The notes under the pieces were generated by a model. It was not told the origin of the DNA and searched no databases. It saw nothing but the letters and a program-made list of their open reading frames with translations. DNA of 64,000 nt. It comes from CAYSFW01 sp050329935 (GTDB lineage: Bacteria > Pseudomonadota > Gammaproteobacteria > UWMA-0217). The translations under genes and the position numbers were made by a program. The DNA lies in the NCBI GenBank assembly GCA_050329935.1, contig JBHJOI010000101.1, positions 1 through 64,000 of the forward strand, written 5' to 3'. This document shows, in pieces, positions 15,692 to 25,426 of the stretch. Within the stretch, counting starts at the first letter, position 1, and each line of letters opens with the position of its first letter.

Positions 15692-16453
15692 CTAGACGTC
15701 GGCTCGGGCGTTTCGGTTAGACTCCCCCGTCGCGCGAGTTTGGTATCCCTCGAGTAGGGCGCTCCAGGATTCTGCACTGACGGGCCGTATCAATTCATTT
15801 CGCGCGAGCTTATCCAGCGAGCGGCGCAGACGGGCGAGGTTCTCATTGGCCGCTCGTAAGGAGACTGCGCCGTTGCGGGCATCACCTTTGTCGAAATCGA
15901 TCAGAAAAATCGCGCCAGCGTTATCGACCAGGATGTTATGTGCGTTGAGGTCTGGATGACAGACACCGAAGTCGTGAAAGGCGCGTATGACGGATCCGGT
16001 GCGATGCCATAACGCTTCCGATAGTTCGGTCCGCCGTGCGCGCTCCGCGATTGACTGTGTGTCCGGCAGGGCTAGGGTCAAGAGATCACCTCGATAATAG
16101 CAGCCGTGGCGTGAGACATTCGCGGCCATGGGTCGCGGAACGGGAAGGCCAAGCTCGTATAGTGTCGCAAGTAAGTTCCACTCACGCCACGGGCGCGATC
16201 GCTCCATACCGAGCCAGATGTACTCGTCGCGCACGAGTCGACCGATCATGCCGCCGCGAATGTAGTGACGCAGAACCGCCTTGCGATCTCCAACGCTAAT
16301 GAAATGCGCACCGCCGCGGCCGCCCGCGGGGCGATCCGGAGCGATTCGCGAATTTACCGACGCCGCGCTGAACAACTCGAAGGCGTTCGTGTCGAGTAGT
16401 TCGCTGTCGAACAGCACGTGCTGATTCCCTGCGCGAAAATAACTGGCGGTCAT
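15692..16453 (-). CDS. kdkA: Kdo kinase KdkA
   Basis: KdkA phosphorylates the Kdo residue of the LPS inner core (WaaP/KdkA lipopolysaccharide kinase family, protein-kinase-like fold). The 253-residue product begins at ATG 16453 (MTASYFRAGNQHVLFD). A GRGGAHFISVGDRKAVLRHY segment corresponds to the ATP-binding strand with its lysine or arginine. The catalytic loop is CHPDLNAHNI and the metal-binding motif is FLIDFDKGD. An upstream in-frame extension to 16630 is rejected because it reads like noise. Together with waaA it suggests a phosphorylated single-Kdo core, as in Haemophilus or Bordetella; that point is inference. Confidence 0.92.
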   Translation of the reverse strand: MTASYFRAGNQHVLFDSELLDTNAFELFSAASVNSRIAPDRPAGGRGGAHFISVGDRKAVLRHYIRGGMIGRLVRDEYIWLGMERSRPWREWNLLATLYELGLPVPRPMAANVSRHGCYYRGDLLTLALPDTQSIAERARRTELSEALWHRTGSVIRAFHDFGVCHPDLNAHNILVDNAGAIFLIDFDKGDARNGAVSLRAANENLARLRRSLDKLARNELIRPVSAESWSALLEGYQTRATGESNRNARADV

Positions 16454-16792
16454 GCTAGTAACTCTACTGGCCGCAGTCCCGGTTAAAGTTGCTGGGGAAG
16501 AAGCCCGCGAGCACGGGATAGCGCGATGGCGGGCTTCTCGCCCTGTATGTCTGCGCGACAACAGTTGGTCGGCGCCGGCGGTAGTGGGAGAGGCGATGTC
16601 GGGACGCGCTCGGACGGGACCGATTGGCACGGAAAGGCAGGTCGAATGAGCGTGTTCATCGGGTTCAGATTCTGAGGTTTAAGCGTGTTGGCTGTCCAGG
16701 ATATGGTTCGCGACGCTTGCTCGCGGTAACATCTCCAAACGTAATCAAGAACTTGGTCGCGGGCTGTCCAGTCCGGAAAGCAGCGGCAAATC
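16454..16792. other. Divergent intergenic region, nothing convincing
   Basis: This 339-base gap lies between kdkA (-) and a glycosyltransferase (+). Open frames on both strands lack family features. I see no clear promoter or hairpin. Confidence 0.4.
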
Positions 16793-17680
16793 ATGGAGTC
16801 TCCAGTGAAGGTATCGGTAATCCTTTCAACTTACAACTCGCCCAAATGGCTCGAGAAGGTCTTGTGGGGGTATGCCCAACAAACGCACCGCGAATTCGAG
16901 GTCGTGATCGCGGATGATGGTTCGAAGCCGGATACCAAAGATCTGATCGATCGCATGCGCGGTGAGACTCATCTCGATATCACGCATGTGTGGCAGAAAG
17001 ACGCGGGGTTTCGCAAATGTCGAATCCTGAACAAAGCGATCCTCCAAGCGACCGCGGACTACCTGTTGATCAGCGACGGCGATTGCATTCCGAGGCGCGA
17101 TTTTGTCGAGGTGCATGTGCGCAATGCCGCACCGGGATACTTCTTATCGGGCACTTATTACAAGTTACCGATGAGTACCAGTGAGTTGATCGACAAGGTC
17201 GATATCCTGAGCGGGCAGTGCTTTGATCTGAACTGGTTGTTGGCGCATGGGTTACCGCGGAAGCCTTATCGTAATCTGCGATTGACCGCTACCGATACGC
17301 AAGCGCGAATTCTGCATCGATTGACCACGACGCGTTGTAACTTCAAGGGTTCGAACGCGTCCCTTTGGCGCAACGACGCTCTTGCGATAAACGGCTTCGA
17401 TGAGCGAATGGAATGGGGCGGCCTGGACCGCGAGTTCGGTGTGAGGTTAGTCAACAATGGCATACGACCGCGGCGCGTGTGGTACACCGCAGTGTGCATT
17501 CATCTCGACCATGCCCGTGGATACAAGAATCCCGCGATCGTCGAGGCTAATCGGTCACTACGGAAGACGGTTGCTCGGGAAAAGTTGATCCGCACCGAGC
17601 ACGGGATCACCCAATTGTTGGATGGAGGGTATGACGTCGGTCAGATGGAAATGCCGGTCGCGGTCGAAGGCATAGCCTAG
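16793..17680 (+). CDS. Family 2 glycosyltransferase
   Basis: This is a 295-residue GT-A fold glycosyltransferase. The N-terminus KVSVILSTYNSPKWLEKVL and VVIADDGS (Asp41-Asp42) are classic GT2 nucleotide-binding motifs, and SDGDCIPRRDF (residues 94-104) supplies the DXD-type metal site. The region near WGGLDREFGVRLVNNGI carries the galactosyltransferase-like acceptor-site motif (N-terminal GT2 plus Glyco_transf_7C). The donor and acceptor sugars cannot be read from sequence. Position next to Kdo transferase and kinase suggests LPS core or O-chain synthesis. Start ATG 16793 follows a GGAAAG ribosome-binding site. Confidence 0.88.
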   Translation: MESPVKVSVILSTYNSPKWLEKVLWGYAQQTHREFEVVIADDGSKPDTKDLIDRMRGETHLDITHVWQKDAGFRKCRILNKAILQATADYLLISDGDCIPRRDFVEVHVRNAAPGYFLSGTYYKLPMSTSELIDKVDILSGQCFDLNWLLAHGLPRKPYRNLRLTATDTQARILHRLTTTRCNFKGSNASLWRNDALAINGFDERMEWGGLDREFGVRLVNNGIRPRRVWYTAVCIHLDHARGYKNPAIVEANRSLRKTVAREKLIRTEHGITQLLDGGYDVGQMEMPVAVEGIA

Positions 17681-17794
17681 CGGCGCCCGGGACTGGCTTA
17701 TTTTGACGCACAGAGGACCACTCTTGAGTGATTAAAGGGTGATCTCGCATTGCGAGGCTGTGCGCGGGTGATGATCCGCACTATTTTAGCAACG

Positions 17795-18403
17795 CTATAG
17801 GTCTGGCTTACGTACTCGCATCTCCCAAACCAGGTGCGATCGCTTGCCTGCAATAGTATCGACCAGTCGAAGCATCCAGCGTCCGACGCTTGGCGGATTC
17901 GGTTCGTAGTCCCCTCGGACATACACGCGCGTTTGTCGAACGAGCTCGAACTCGCCAATGAATCCGTACATCCTCGCTTCCAGACGCGGAGTCGTAAAAT
18001 AGCGATGGGATTTCTTGGATAGGATATTGACGTGGGTCGGATCGCGGAATGCCTTTTCATGGGGATACGCTGGCGTGACAGCGTAAAGTAGGCCGCCAGG
18101 CTTTAGGACACGCCAAATCTCATTCATCAGCAGGATGAATGGAAAAAAATTCGAACCGCTGCCATGGTCGAGGCTTACACGCGGGACGTGCTCGAAAAAA
18201 TCGTAAGCGGAGACTGAATCAAAAAGGTTGTCGTCGAAAGGAATCGGCTCCAGGCTCAGGTTGGCGGCCGCGATCCTCGATACGCCGGGCACTTCAAGGT
18301 CATTCCGTAAATCGACACCATAGACCTCATCGCGACGGTAGGGATTGCGGGGTCGTCGACCGCAACCGAGATCCAGGTGTCGCGTGGGGCTGGGTGAGTG
18401 CAT
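17795..18403 (-). CDS. Class I SAM-dependent methyltransferase
   Basis: This is a 202-residue methyltransferase with motif I HLDLGCGRRPR near the N-terminus (residues 9-19). An acidic residue, VYGVDLR, lies at the end of strand 2, and LFDSVSAYDFFEHVPR and IWRVLKPGGLLYAVTP follow (motif IV and post-motif loop, Methyltransf_11 pattern). The substrate is unknown. Such enzymes are common in polysaccharide clusters, acting on sugars or on glycan chain ends. It is convergent with the GT2 gene at 16793. Confidence 0.85.
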   Translation of the reverse strand: MHSPSPTRHLDLGCGRRPRNPYRRDEVYGVDLRNDLEVPGVSRIAAANLSLEPIPFDDNLFDSVSAYDFFEHVPRVSLDHGSGSNFFPFILLMNEIWRVLKPGGLLYAVTPAYPHEKAFRDPTHVNILSKKSHRYFTTPRLEARMYGFIGEFELVRQTRVYVRGDYEPNPPSVGRWMLRLVDTIAGKRSHLVWEMRVRKPDL

Positions 18404-18970
18404 GAAATAGGTTGCCGATTGTCAAATGATCGGGAGGTATCCGTAGCGTCATTGATTTAGAAAGGCGTTGGCTAGGCGCGAGAACGGTTCAACAGACTTC
18501 GAGGTAGGTTAGCGTACTACTTAAAAGCTGTCGAGCGGTAAGGGACTTGAGGTACGCTACGGGCGCGCAAACGAGCTAAGCGCATGAGGCGCTAGAGTGG
18601 CGTGGATTCATAGAGTAACTTATGAAGTTCGAAGCGATCTAGCGCGAACAGGTGCTTGCATGGTGGGCGTCATGCATGGATTGGCGTGAGCTCTGTAGGG
18701 ACGCTACAATCTCGAGTCCAGAGCCATTCAGCATGATTGGACGATGACGACGTGCTCTCGATACTGAAGGGCGTTCTGGTCAATTTGATTGATCTCACGA
18801 TTGCTTCAAAGCGATCGAGTCGATTGCGCGCGCGGGTTATGTCAAGCGTTGAATCCCCGTAGCGCCAAATTGAGCGAGTTAGGTATTGACATGTTCGTCC
18901 CATACCGAGTTCACAGTGGAATCACCGTGACAGGGTCGGGGAAACCACAAGAAATTCAAGCGGCACCCGA
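18404..18970. other. Long gap in the surface-polysaccharide island
   Basis: This 567-base stretch has no gene I can support. A 77-codon - strand frame at 18670-18903 has no recognisable family and could be a decayed fragment. Gene remnants are common in variable polysaccharide loci. Confidence 0.4.
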
Positions 18971-19891
18971 GTGATCAACATGATAAAACACCAAGTTGCG
19001 AATTCTGGGAATATTGGCTTTTTTGCTAAATCCCCGCCGTTGATTGATCTTGCAAAGATGATATCGGAGGATCTGAATTGCAAGAATGCTACAGCGTTAA
19101 ACGTCTACGTCGGTATACATCAGTGGCGCCACGACAAGCTACCGAGGAGTCGTGTCAATATCGGAGTCCAAACGGAGCAGTATTTCGACCAGAATGGTAA
19201 GCGTCTGTGGGGCTTGCGCTCGGATTTTGATCCGCATATTTACGTCGCGAAGTTTGATGTTGTTTTGGATCTGTCGCGGTTTAACGCGAAGGCTTATGAG
19301 CGCGTTAAAGGAATAGATAAAGTTCTTTTTGGTCCCTATATTTTTCCGCAATCCGAGCGCCAATTTAAGGGCCCTGAATCTGACGAGATCGTGTTTATCG
19401 GGACGAACAAGTATAGGCGTACGAGCATAATCGCCGCGATGAAATTGCAGACTGACTGGAATATTAAGGTCATTTCAGACCAATATTTCGATCAATCCAG
19501 GTCGACAATCGAGAAATGCATTGGGTTACTGAATGTTCATTACCAGGAGGGGGTTTATGCGGAATGGCCGCGAATTCTGATGGCGTACAAATCGGGAAAG
19601 CCGCTACTATCAGAGCCATTAGGCGAACCTATGGATGAGGGTGTTCATTACTACGGCCTCGATCAGGACGTTTCGATGCTTGATGGTATAAGCGTATTCG
19701 GCAGAATTAATGCCGACATCGCCACGAAGTATCGTTTTATTGATTTTCTAAGCCAAGCTCATTTGGTGAAGACGGTGTCTGTCTGGGGAGAGTCTAAAGC
19801 GGCATTTTACAACATGATGCGGTCGGTCTTTAGGGTTCGGGATATGTCGTCGGTTGTAAATAGTCCGCAGCATCCGGCAATTCATCGCTAG
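18971..19891 (+). CDS. Probable glycosyltransferase-like protein
   Basis: Family not firmly recognised. The 306-residue protein starts at GTG 18971 or ATG 18980. It has alternating strand and helix segments such as NIGVQTEQYFDQNG, YVAKFDVVLDLSR, KVLFGPYIFP, DEIVFIGTNKYRR, and a C-terminal KPLLSEPLGEPMDEGVHYYG. That layout resembles GT-B glycosyltransferases, in which a C-terminal Glu-rich nucleotide-sugar site follows a GTN-type strand. Base composition is clearly AT-richer than the flanks; bases 19261-19320 contain 26 G+C of 60. This suggests recent acquisition with the polysaccharide island. Confidence 0.55.
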   Translation: MINMIKHQVANSGNIGFFAKSPPLIDLAKMISEDLNCKNATALNVYVGIHQWRHDKLPRSRVNIGVQTEQYFDQNGKRLWGLRSDFDPHIYVAKFDVVLDLSRFNAKAYERVKGIDKVLFGPYIFPQSERQFKGPESDEIVFIGTNKYRRTSIIAAMKLQTDWNIKVISDQYFDQSRSTIEKCIGLLNVHYQEGVYAEWPRILMAYKSGKPLLSEPLGEPMDEGVHYYGLDQDVSMLDGISVFGRINADIATKYRFIDFLSQAHLVKTVSVWGESKAAFYNMMRSVFRVRDMSSVVNSPQHPAIHR

Positions 19892-19961
19892 GCGGATGAG
19901 GGGTCTCCGGTTACTTGGAGTGGCGAGTATATTAGTCTGCTCAATCGCGCACTAATGCGAT

Positions 19962-20777
19962 TCACTGTGATTCGCCTCTTGAAATTATCGCCATGCCTTT
20001 TTCTGTGGAGACTGAGGTTACCTTCAAGTCCTTATACCGCTTCTGCCACATTCTGATAATACGTGATTCGGTCGGTCGACTGGCGTCGTCGAGAATGAGT
20101 AGACCGCGACTCGAAAGTCGCTTTATAAGTAACGGCAACGCTGGGTAGCGAGCGTTCCGCTGCACTCTGTCCGGTGGACCGTCGATAATGACCATGTCAA
20201 TCTGCTCAGGAAGCGATGCCTTGGATATCTCGTACCAAAGCCATTTTTGACCTTCGATCTCAAAGGATGTTAACGGGGCGTGAATAACGGACGCATAGGG
20301 CAATAGTCCATGCTCCTCGAGTAACGCTCTGGATGCGCGTGCGTAACGGGCGTCATTCTCAAGCGACACGATCCTTCCGTGTCCCAATTGTTGAAGTGTA
20401 TAGGCGGCAACGAGTGTGGAAACGCCTGACGAAGCCTCGACTATGAACTCAGGTTTATGCTGCTTGATGAGATGATGAAGTTCTAGCAGAAAATCCGGGG
20501 ATCCACGGTAACGCCGAGTATGAGGAAGCGGCACTTTCGGCGCTAGGCGGACGTTTAGTTGGTTAAGGCATTCGTGCTGTTGAAATATATTGTCTTGCTG
20601 TCGACTGACAATGCGAATCGCTTTTAAGATCAAGTGGGTCATGACTATAAGCGATAGTCCTAACCCGGTAGCGAGCGCAATGAACTCGACCCGGAACTCG
20701 GAAAAAGCGCTTATCATTGCAATTATGAATGTAGCCGCGAAATAAGATATGAAATAGAGTATTCGAGATGAGTTCAC
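19962..20777 (-). CDS. Membrane-anchored class I methyltransferase
   Basis: This is a 271-residue protein with two N-terminal membrane helices (about 5-25 and 30-53) followed by a cytoplasmic methyltransferase domain. FIVEASSGVSTLVAAYTLQ is a motif I variant, IVSLENDARYA supplies the acidic strand-2 residue, DMVIIDGPPD is the motif IV region, and GLLILDDAS is the post-motif strand. This pattern matches the Methyltransf_24 type, which is common in capsule and LPS loci. The substrate is unknown. It is the last of a - strand run with the two glycosyltransferase-like genes at 20796-22645. Confidence 0.8.
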   Translation of the reverse strand: MNSSRILYFISYFAATFIIAMISAFSEFRVEFIALATGLGLSLIVMTHLILKAIRIVSRQQDNIFQQHECLNQLNVRLAPKVPLPHTRRYRGSPDFLLELHHLIKQHKPEFIVEASSGVSTLVAAYTLQQLGHGRIVSLENDARYARASRALLEEHGLLPYASVIHAPLTSFEIEGQKWLWYEISKASLPEQIDMVIIDGPPDRVQRNARYPALPLLIKRLSSRGLLILDDASRPTESRIIRMWQKRYKDLKVTSVSTEKGMAIISRGESQ

Positions 20778-20795
20778 TGTAATGAAATCGTTTAG

Positions 20796-21731
20796 TTATT
20801 TGTTGGCTCTATTGGATAGGCCGGATATGAGTCGCCTAACGTGCAATTCCGCGCCATGAGCCCACTTTAAAAGGCGTTTTCCTTGTAGCGGGTGATATGT
20901 CCAGGCAATTTCGATCCCCGTGTCGGACAATGACAAATAGCGTTCGGCCTGCGGCAGATCGCTTGCGTTTCGGTTCGTAAAGGATAGGTTCTCGGCATGG
21001 TTTAAAAAGCGTATTGGAAAAAAGCCCACCCTTGATTGTCGCATGGCGAACCGCAAGGCATACGTTTGTCTCTTTCCTCGATAGGCGGGTACATTCGGTA
21101 ACCAGGCGCAAAAGGGATTTTTTAGGTAAAGCATGCGAGAGAAGATTTTTCGCGCGGCAGCTTCATTTGAATGTTCGTGATTAAGAAACTGCCAAGATGC
21201 TTCGCGCAATCGATGGACATTGGCGATGTGCACGTCGGCGTAGTATACGCCGACGCTACGGCTGGTGTTGTCGCTAGTATATCCGCCCAAATCCGGATTG
21301 AAGCGTACGCCATGCGTATCAAGTTTGCGGCCCGCACGTTTCAAAAATGCGGGATGAATGAAGCCTGCATTCGCGTTTTTGGCGTAGTGACCTACAATAT
21401 CTTCTAGTTCTCGTTTATCGATCGGGCGAACCAGCTGCATATCGTCTTGAAGGAAGCAGTAAGTCTCTTCGCTGCTCATTAACTCGTAAGCCGACTGCAT
21501 GTTGACATATAAGCGACCGTGCTTGTGTCTTGCAGCGCTAGAGGAAACCGGCGGGTAGGCAATATCGCAAAGTTGCGAGAGTTGAGCGAGCACCTCCAAT
21601 GTTTCAGGGTCGTCGCTATTGTCATCGAATATCGATATTCTCGAATGCGGTGCGCAGTAATGGATAGAAGAAACGCAATTCCGTAGGAATCGACCTCGGT
21701 TGTACGAGAAGACCCAGAAATGCAGCATCAT
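20796..21731 (-). CDS. Glycosyltransferase family 2-like protein
   Basis: This is a 311-residue putative glycosyltransferase. The N-terminus LHFWVFSYNRGRFLRNCV and RISIFDDNSDD resemble the GT-A nucleotide-binding core, and YCFLQDDMQLV provides a DXD-like acidic motif. The C-terminal third (WLPNVPAYRGKRQTYA and onward) is basic and not recognised. The stop of the gene upstream overlaps this start by 4 bases (ATGA at 21728-21731), so the pair is coupled. Confidence 0.75.
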   Translation of the reverse strand: MMLHFWVFSYNRGRFLRNCVSSIHYCAPHSRISIFDDNSDDPETLEVLAQLSQLCDIAYPPVSSSAARHKHGRLYVNMQSAYELMSSEETYCFLQDDMQLVRPIDKRELEDIVGHYAKNANAGFIHPAFLKRAGRKLDTHGVRFNPDLGGYTSDNTSRSVGVYYADVHIANVHRLREASWQFLNHEHSNEAAARKIFSRMLYLKNPFCAWLPNVPAYRGKRQTYALRFAMRQSRVGFFPIRFLNHAENLSFTNRNASDLPQAERYLSLSDTGIEIAWTYHPLQGKRLLKWAHGAELHVRRLISGLSNRANK

Positions 21732-22645
21732 TTGGCAGGCTCTTTAAATTTGGCGGTCGTGTGCCTAAGATGACTGCGGAGCGCGTTCGACAGGCGGTTT
21801 CCGGTGTAGCGGCCTTTAGACGCATGACGAATGCGATAAACGCCGGGTACGCTCAGGGGAATGCCTTGGGTGCCAAGTAGCCAGCGGAATGCCCGATCCT
21901 CCCGCGCCTTGCACCACGTTTCGGATGGCTTCTGATAGTAGGTCAGTGCGTTGCAGTAGCCGCACGCTCGCGCTACGTCGCCATGTGTAATCTGAAGCGG
22001 TCCCGTGGCGCGAGTTCGCAGGTGTTCAATAAAGCGACTATCGTCGATATCCACGATTTTGATATCGTCAGAATTGAATAGAAGCAATGGGTCGGCATCT
22101 GAAAGTAGCGAGGTCGTACGCTCATGTTTTGGGTAATGAAGTGCGTGTTGACTCCCCTGGAGTCGCTCGGCTAACGAGTCGATGCAGGCGTCACGGAACA
22201 TAAGATCGCAATCGGTGAACCAAATCCAATCCGCCGATGTGCCAAGAGCCGCATGGTTGCGGCCGATAGCTCGTCGAAATAATGATGTGCGGGGGATATT
22301 GCGCCAATTCCATTTGACATTTGGAACCGATAGTTGGCTAAAATAATTAAGTAAGGCGACAGTACCGGTATCTTCGTCGCAGTAATAGACCGTCATCGTA
22401 ACCGAAGTTTTGCGTGGGGGGAACTTAACGAGTGAGCTAAGTTGGTAGACCAGTAAGTGTGCGTAGTTCCAGCAGTGACTAACGAGCTCCAATTGCAGCT
22501 GGCCATGTTTAGCGGCGCGTTGGTCACGTTTGGGCAAGCAAGATTGAAACCAGCGCGCAGGTATCAGTCCGCCCGCGGCGAGCCGTAAACCGAACCCGAT
22601 GATTGGGTCATACCAGGCGCTGGTCGCTAAATCATGTTTACTCAT
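21728..22645 (-). CDS. Glycosyltransferase family 2-like protein
   Basis: This is a 305-residue putative glycosyltransferase. It has a hydrophobic N-terminal part (VSHCWNYAHLLVYQLSSLV), a strand with TVYYCDEDTGTVALLNYF, and a DXD-type site in SADWIWFTDCDLMFRD. Downstream TYYQKPSETWCKAREDRAFR may belong to the acceptor site. The sugar specificity is unknown. It is the first gene of a three-gene - strand run with 20796 and 19962. Confidence 0.72.
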   Translation of the reverse strand: MSKHDLATSAWYDPIIGFGLRLAAGGLIPARWFQSCLPKRDQRAAKHGQLQLELVSHCWNYAHLLVYQLSSLVKFPPRKTSVTMTVYYCDEDTGTVALLNYFSQLSVPNVKWNWRNIPRTSLFRRAIGRNHAALGTSADWIWFTDCDLMFRDACIDSLAERLQGSQHALHYPKHERTTSLLSDADPLLLFNSDDIKIVDIDDSRFIEHLRTRATGPLQITHGDVARACGYCNALTYYQKPSETWCKAREDRAFRWLLGTQGIPLSVPGVYRIRHASKGRYTGNRLSNALRSHLRHTTAKFKEPAK

Positions 22646-22944
22646 GGATGGTTCGGCACCAATGCGCTAGCTTGATGCGAATGCCGGGTCGTTCGTATAC
22701 GGCAATGCGCGCGTGTCGTAATAATTCTCGGGGAACTCTGTTGTTGCGAAGGTCTGTGACGCTCGCCTACGCCCGTGGCGCCTGCGCGAATGTTCGTTAT
22801 CATCTGACCAGTCGTTGTAAAATCGAGCATGCCGACCCTTGCCGAATACATGACATCTTGATGCATGTTGGGATCCTGCATGGCGTGAGTGGGATGGGGA
22901 ACTAGGATAGTTGAAAGCACATAGTATTCCGATAGCGTCCGGGC
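22646..22944. other. Gap before the O-antigen ligase gene
   Basis: This 299-base gap contains several short frames without recognisable family features. I see no terminator or promoter that I can support. Confidence 0.35.
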
Positions 22945-24306
22945 TCAACTGTCAGGCGGCGCGGGGCGTATTCTCGTGGGCGATTGGTGATGTAAGCGCT
23001 GTCGCCATAGGAACCAGGTATAGCCCGCGCCTCCGACGAGGGCAAGGTAGAACCGCCCTTGGGCACGCGATAGCGTGTATCCGCTCAGGTTATCAATCAT
23101 GAACAAGGCGAGTGCGCCGAGCACGAAGATCGCCATTTTTGCCTCCAGTCGTCCCGCGCGCCATTCCGAGATGACTGCGTGTAATAGCAGCCCGAATATC
23201 GCCATTACTAGAATGAACCCAACGATCCCGACCCGTACAAGCAGGTCGAGATACATGTTGTGAAGGTGAGTGAAATGGTTGATCTCTAGGCGTTGGTTAG
23301 CCAGGTATTCGGGCACGCTGCCGGGGCCGTGTCCGAGCCACGGGCGCTCCAATGCTTTCTCGACCCCGAGTTTCCACATGTGGTAGCGCTTGCCAAAGTT
23401 GTCGAATTCCACGGAGTTTCCTTCGATGGCCGCCTTGATGGTGGGCAACTCGGAGAACGAGCGTTTGACGATAACGTCTTGGTAGCTGACGATTGAGACG
23501 GTGAGTACGATCATGATCAATGCGAGCGCGGTCCACTCCGATCGGGTCACTTTGTGCCCGTGGTGGCGAGTGAACCAAAGCGCCGCCAAGCTGACGGGAA
23601 CTACAATGAGTGTCGCGACCCATGCGGCCCGCGCCTGCGAGACGACCAGTGCCTGGATTAGCACCGCCATCATGAGCAAGTAAGCCAGCACCTTTATTAC
23701 GCTCCATGTATCGCGGCCAATCCAGGCGGAGCGCCATACCAACAATCCCAATAACGCAACGGAGGAGTACAAGCCCAGCCGAATTGGATTGCTAAACATG
23801 AGTCCGTGACGCTCGCCGCCCCAAAGTTCCAACCAACTCACCTGTCCGGCTGCAACAGGTAGGGCGATAGCCAGAATCAGTCCTGCAAGGGCGGCGGCCA
23901 ACAGGGTCTTCACGCGCTGTCGATCGGCCTTCAACGACCATGCCACGAGTAAAATCATGACCGGAAACAGGATCAGATAAAGGGCGCCCGTTAGGTGGTC
24001 TTGTAGGCGGTTAGGGAACAAATGCCAACCGATGACGATTGTTATCAGCAAGTAGAGGGTCAGTGCCGCAAGCGTCCAAACGATCGGGTCACGTCGCAAT
24101 ATCTGCTTATCCTTGCTAAGTACGAATCCTATCAAGATCAAGAACAGGCCGACGCCCGCGAGATCCGGGTAGGGGCTTGCGGTAAATGCAAACAGCAGCA
24201 GTCCGCCCTGCGACAGGCGGCCACTGACGGAAGGCTGCTCGACAACTGAGTTTGCTCGTTGGCGCCGCCACGGCCAAGACAGACGATCACGTAACGTTTT
24301 CAGCAT
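22945..24306 (-). CDS. O-antigen ligase WaaL family
   Basis: This is a 453-residue inner-membrane protein of the Wzy_C/O-antigen ligase family, which joins O-chains to lipid A core in the periplasm. About eleven hydrophobic segments are visible. The large periplasmic loop near residues 285-340 contains WLGHGPGSVPEYLANQ, then NHFTHLHNMYLDLLVRVGIVG; the histidines there match the family's catalytic-loop pattern. A Wzy polymerase is possible by family resemblance, but a polysaccharide island with Kdo genes favours a ligase. It is on the same strand as the glycosyltransferase run, 299 bases away. Confidence 0.82.
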   Translation of the reverse strand: MLKTLRDRLSWPWRRQRANSVVEQPSVSGRLSQGGLLLFAFTASPYPDLAGVGLFLILIGFVLSKDKQILRRDPIVWTLAALTLYLLITIVIGWHLFPNRLQDHLTGALYLILFPVMILLVAWSLKADRQRVKTLLAAALAGLILAIALPVAAGQVSWLELWGGERHGLMFSNPIRLGLYSSVALLGLLVWRSAWIGRDTWSVIKVLAYLLMMAVLIQALVVSQARAAWVATLIVVPVSLAALWFTRHHGHKVTRSEWTALALIMIVLTVSIVSYQDVIVKRSFSELPTIKAAIEGNSVEFDNFGKRYHMWKLGVEKALERPWLGHGPGSVPEYLANQRLEINHFTHLHNMYLDLLVRVGIVGFILVMAIFGLLLHAVISEWRAGRLEAKMAIFVLGALALFMIDNLSGYTLSRAQGRFYLALVGGAGYTWFLWRQRLHHQSPTRIRPAPPDS

Positions 24307-24562
24307 ACGCCGGTAGTTGAGGTCTCGTTTGGGTGGCAGCGGAATCAGGCGCGCGCGGGAAGCGTGACGCGAGACGACGGCTTCGTCATGCTCGACCTGG
24401 AACTATGGCGCTCAAGCTGGACGAAAATTGCATGGTTTGGTCTCTCGTGCCAAATGGCAGGTGATTGTATAGCTGCGCGCGAACAGGTGCCCGTTGACTT
24501 GCAATCAGAAATTGTGGGGCAGCCACGTCGGGAGTGCATTGAGATTGCCATGGATAGGGCGT

Positions 24563-25426
24563 TTATGCGGTCGAGTGTGTTCGAGCGGTCGCCGAACGTA
24601 GCGTGTTCCGCAGCAGCATCGCGACGGTCATCGGCCCCACGCCGCCGGGTACCGGAGTGATCCAGCGTGCCCGTTGCGCGGCGAACTCAAACTCGACATC
24701 GCCCACCAGACGGCCATCGTCGAGGCGGTTCATGCCTACATCGATCACGCTGGCGCCGGATTTGATCCATTCGCCTTTGACCAGCCCCGGTTTGCCCGCA
24801 GCGGCGACCACGATATCGGCCTGGTGGACGTGGCTCGCCAGATCCTGCGTAAAGCGATGGCACACCGTTACGGTCGACCCAGCCAGAAGTAGTTCCAGCG
24901 CCATGGGGCGCCCGACGATGTTCGATGCGCCGACCACGACTGCGTGCCTGCCGTAAAACGTCTCGCCGATCTCGCGCAGCAGGTGGATCACCCCGAACGG
25001 CGTGCAGGGGCGCAGTGTCGGTAGACGAACCGCAAGGCGGCCGATGTTGTACGGATGAAAACCGTCGACGTCTTTTGCCGGGTCGATGCGCTCAATCACA
25101 GTCTCGGTGTCGATATGACCCGGCAACGGAAGTTGCACCAGAATCCCGTCGATCTGCGGTGCCGCGTTGAGATGGTCGATCAAGTCGATGAGATCGGCTT
25201 CGGGGACATCGGGCGATAGATGATGTGCCTCGGAATGGAACCCGACTTCGGCGCACGCCTTGCGCTTGTGTCCTACATATATGAGCGAGGCGGGATTTTC
25301 ACCAACCAGGATCACTGCAAGACCGGGCGGTCGCTGCCCCGCGGCAACGAGCGATTCGACCTCGCTGTGGATATCGCGTCTAACGGTTGCGGAAATAGCT
25401 TTGCCATCGATCAATTCGGCGGGCAT
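24563..25426 (-). CDS. folD: FolD, methylene-tetrahydrofolate dehydrogenase/cyclohydrolase
   Basis: FolD oxidises 5,10-methylene-THF and hydrolyses the methenyl product to 10-formyl-THF in the cytosol. The 287-residue product is of usual length. YVGHKRKACAEVG (Tyr50, Lys54) is the folate-site motif. QLPLPGHIDTETVIERIDP and DVDGFHP follow, and CTPFGVIHLL and VVVGASNIVGRP are the NADP-binding features. ATG 25426 (MPAELIDGKAIS) is chosen over the longer frame to 25498. It is divergent from the tRNA operon. Confidence 0.95.
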   Translation of the reverse strand: MPAELIDGKAISATVRRDIHSEVESLVAAGQRPPGLAVILVGENPASLIYVGHKRKACAEVGFHSEAHHLSPDVPEADLIDLIDHLNAAPQIDGILVQLPLPGHIDTETVIERIDPAKDVDGFHPYNIGRLAVRLPTLRPCTPFGVIHLLREIGETFYGRHAVVVGASNIVGRPMALELLLAGSTVTVCHRFTQDLASHVHQADIVVAAAGKPGLVKGEWIKSGASVIDVGMNRLDDGRLVGDVEFEFAAQRARWITPVPGGVGPMTVAMLLRNTLRSATARTHSTA

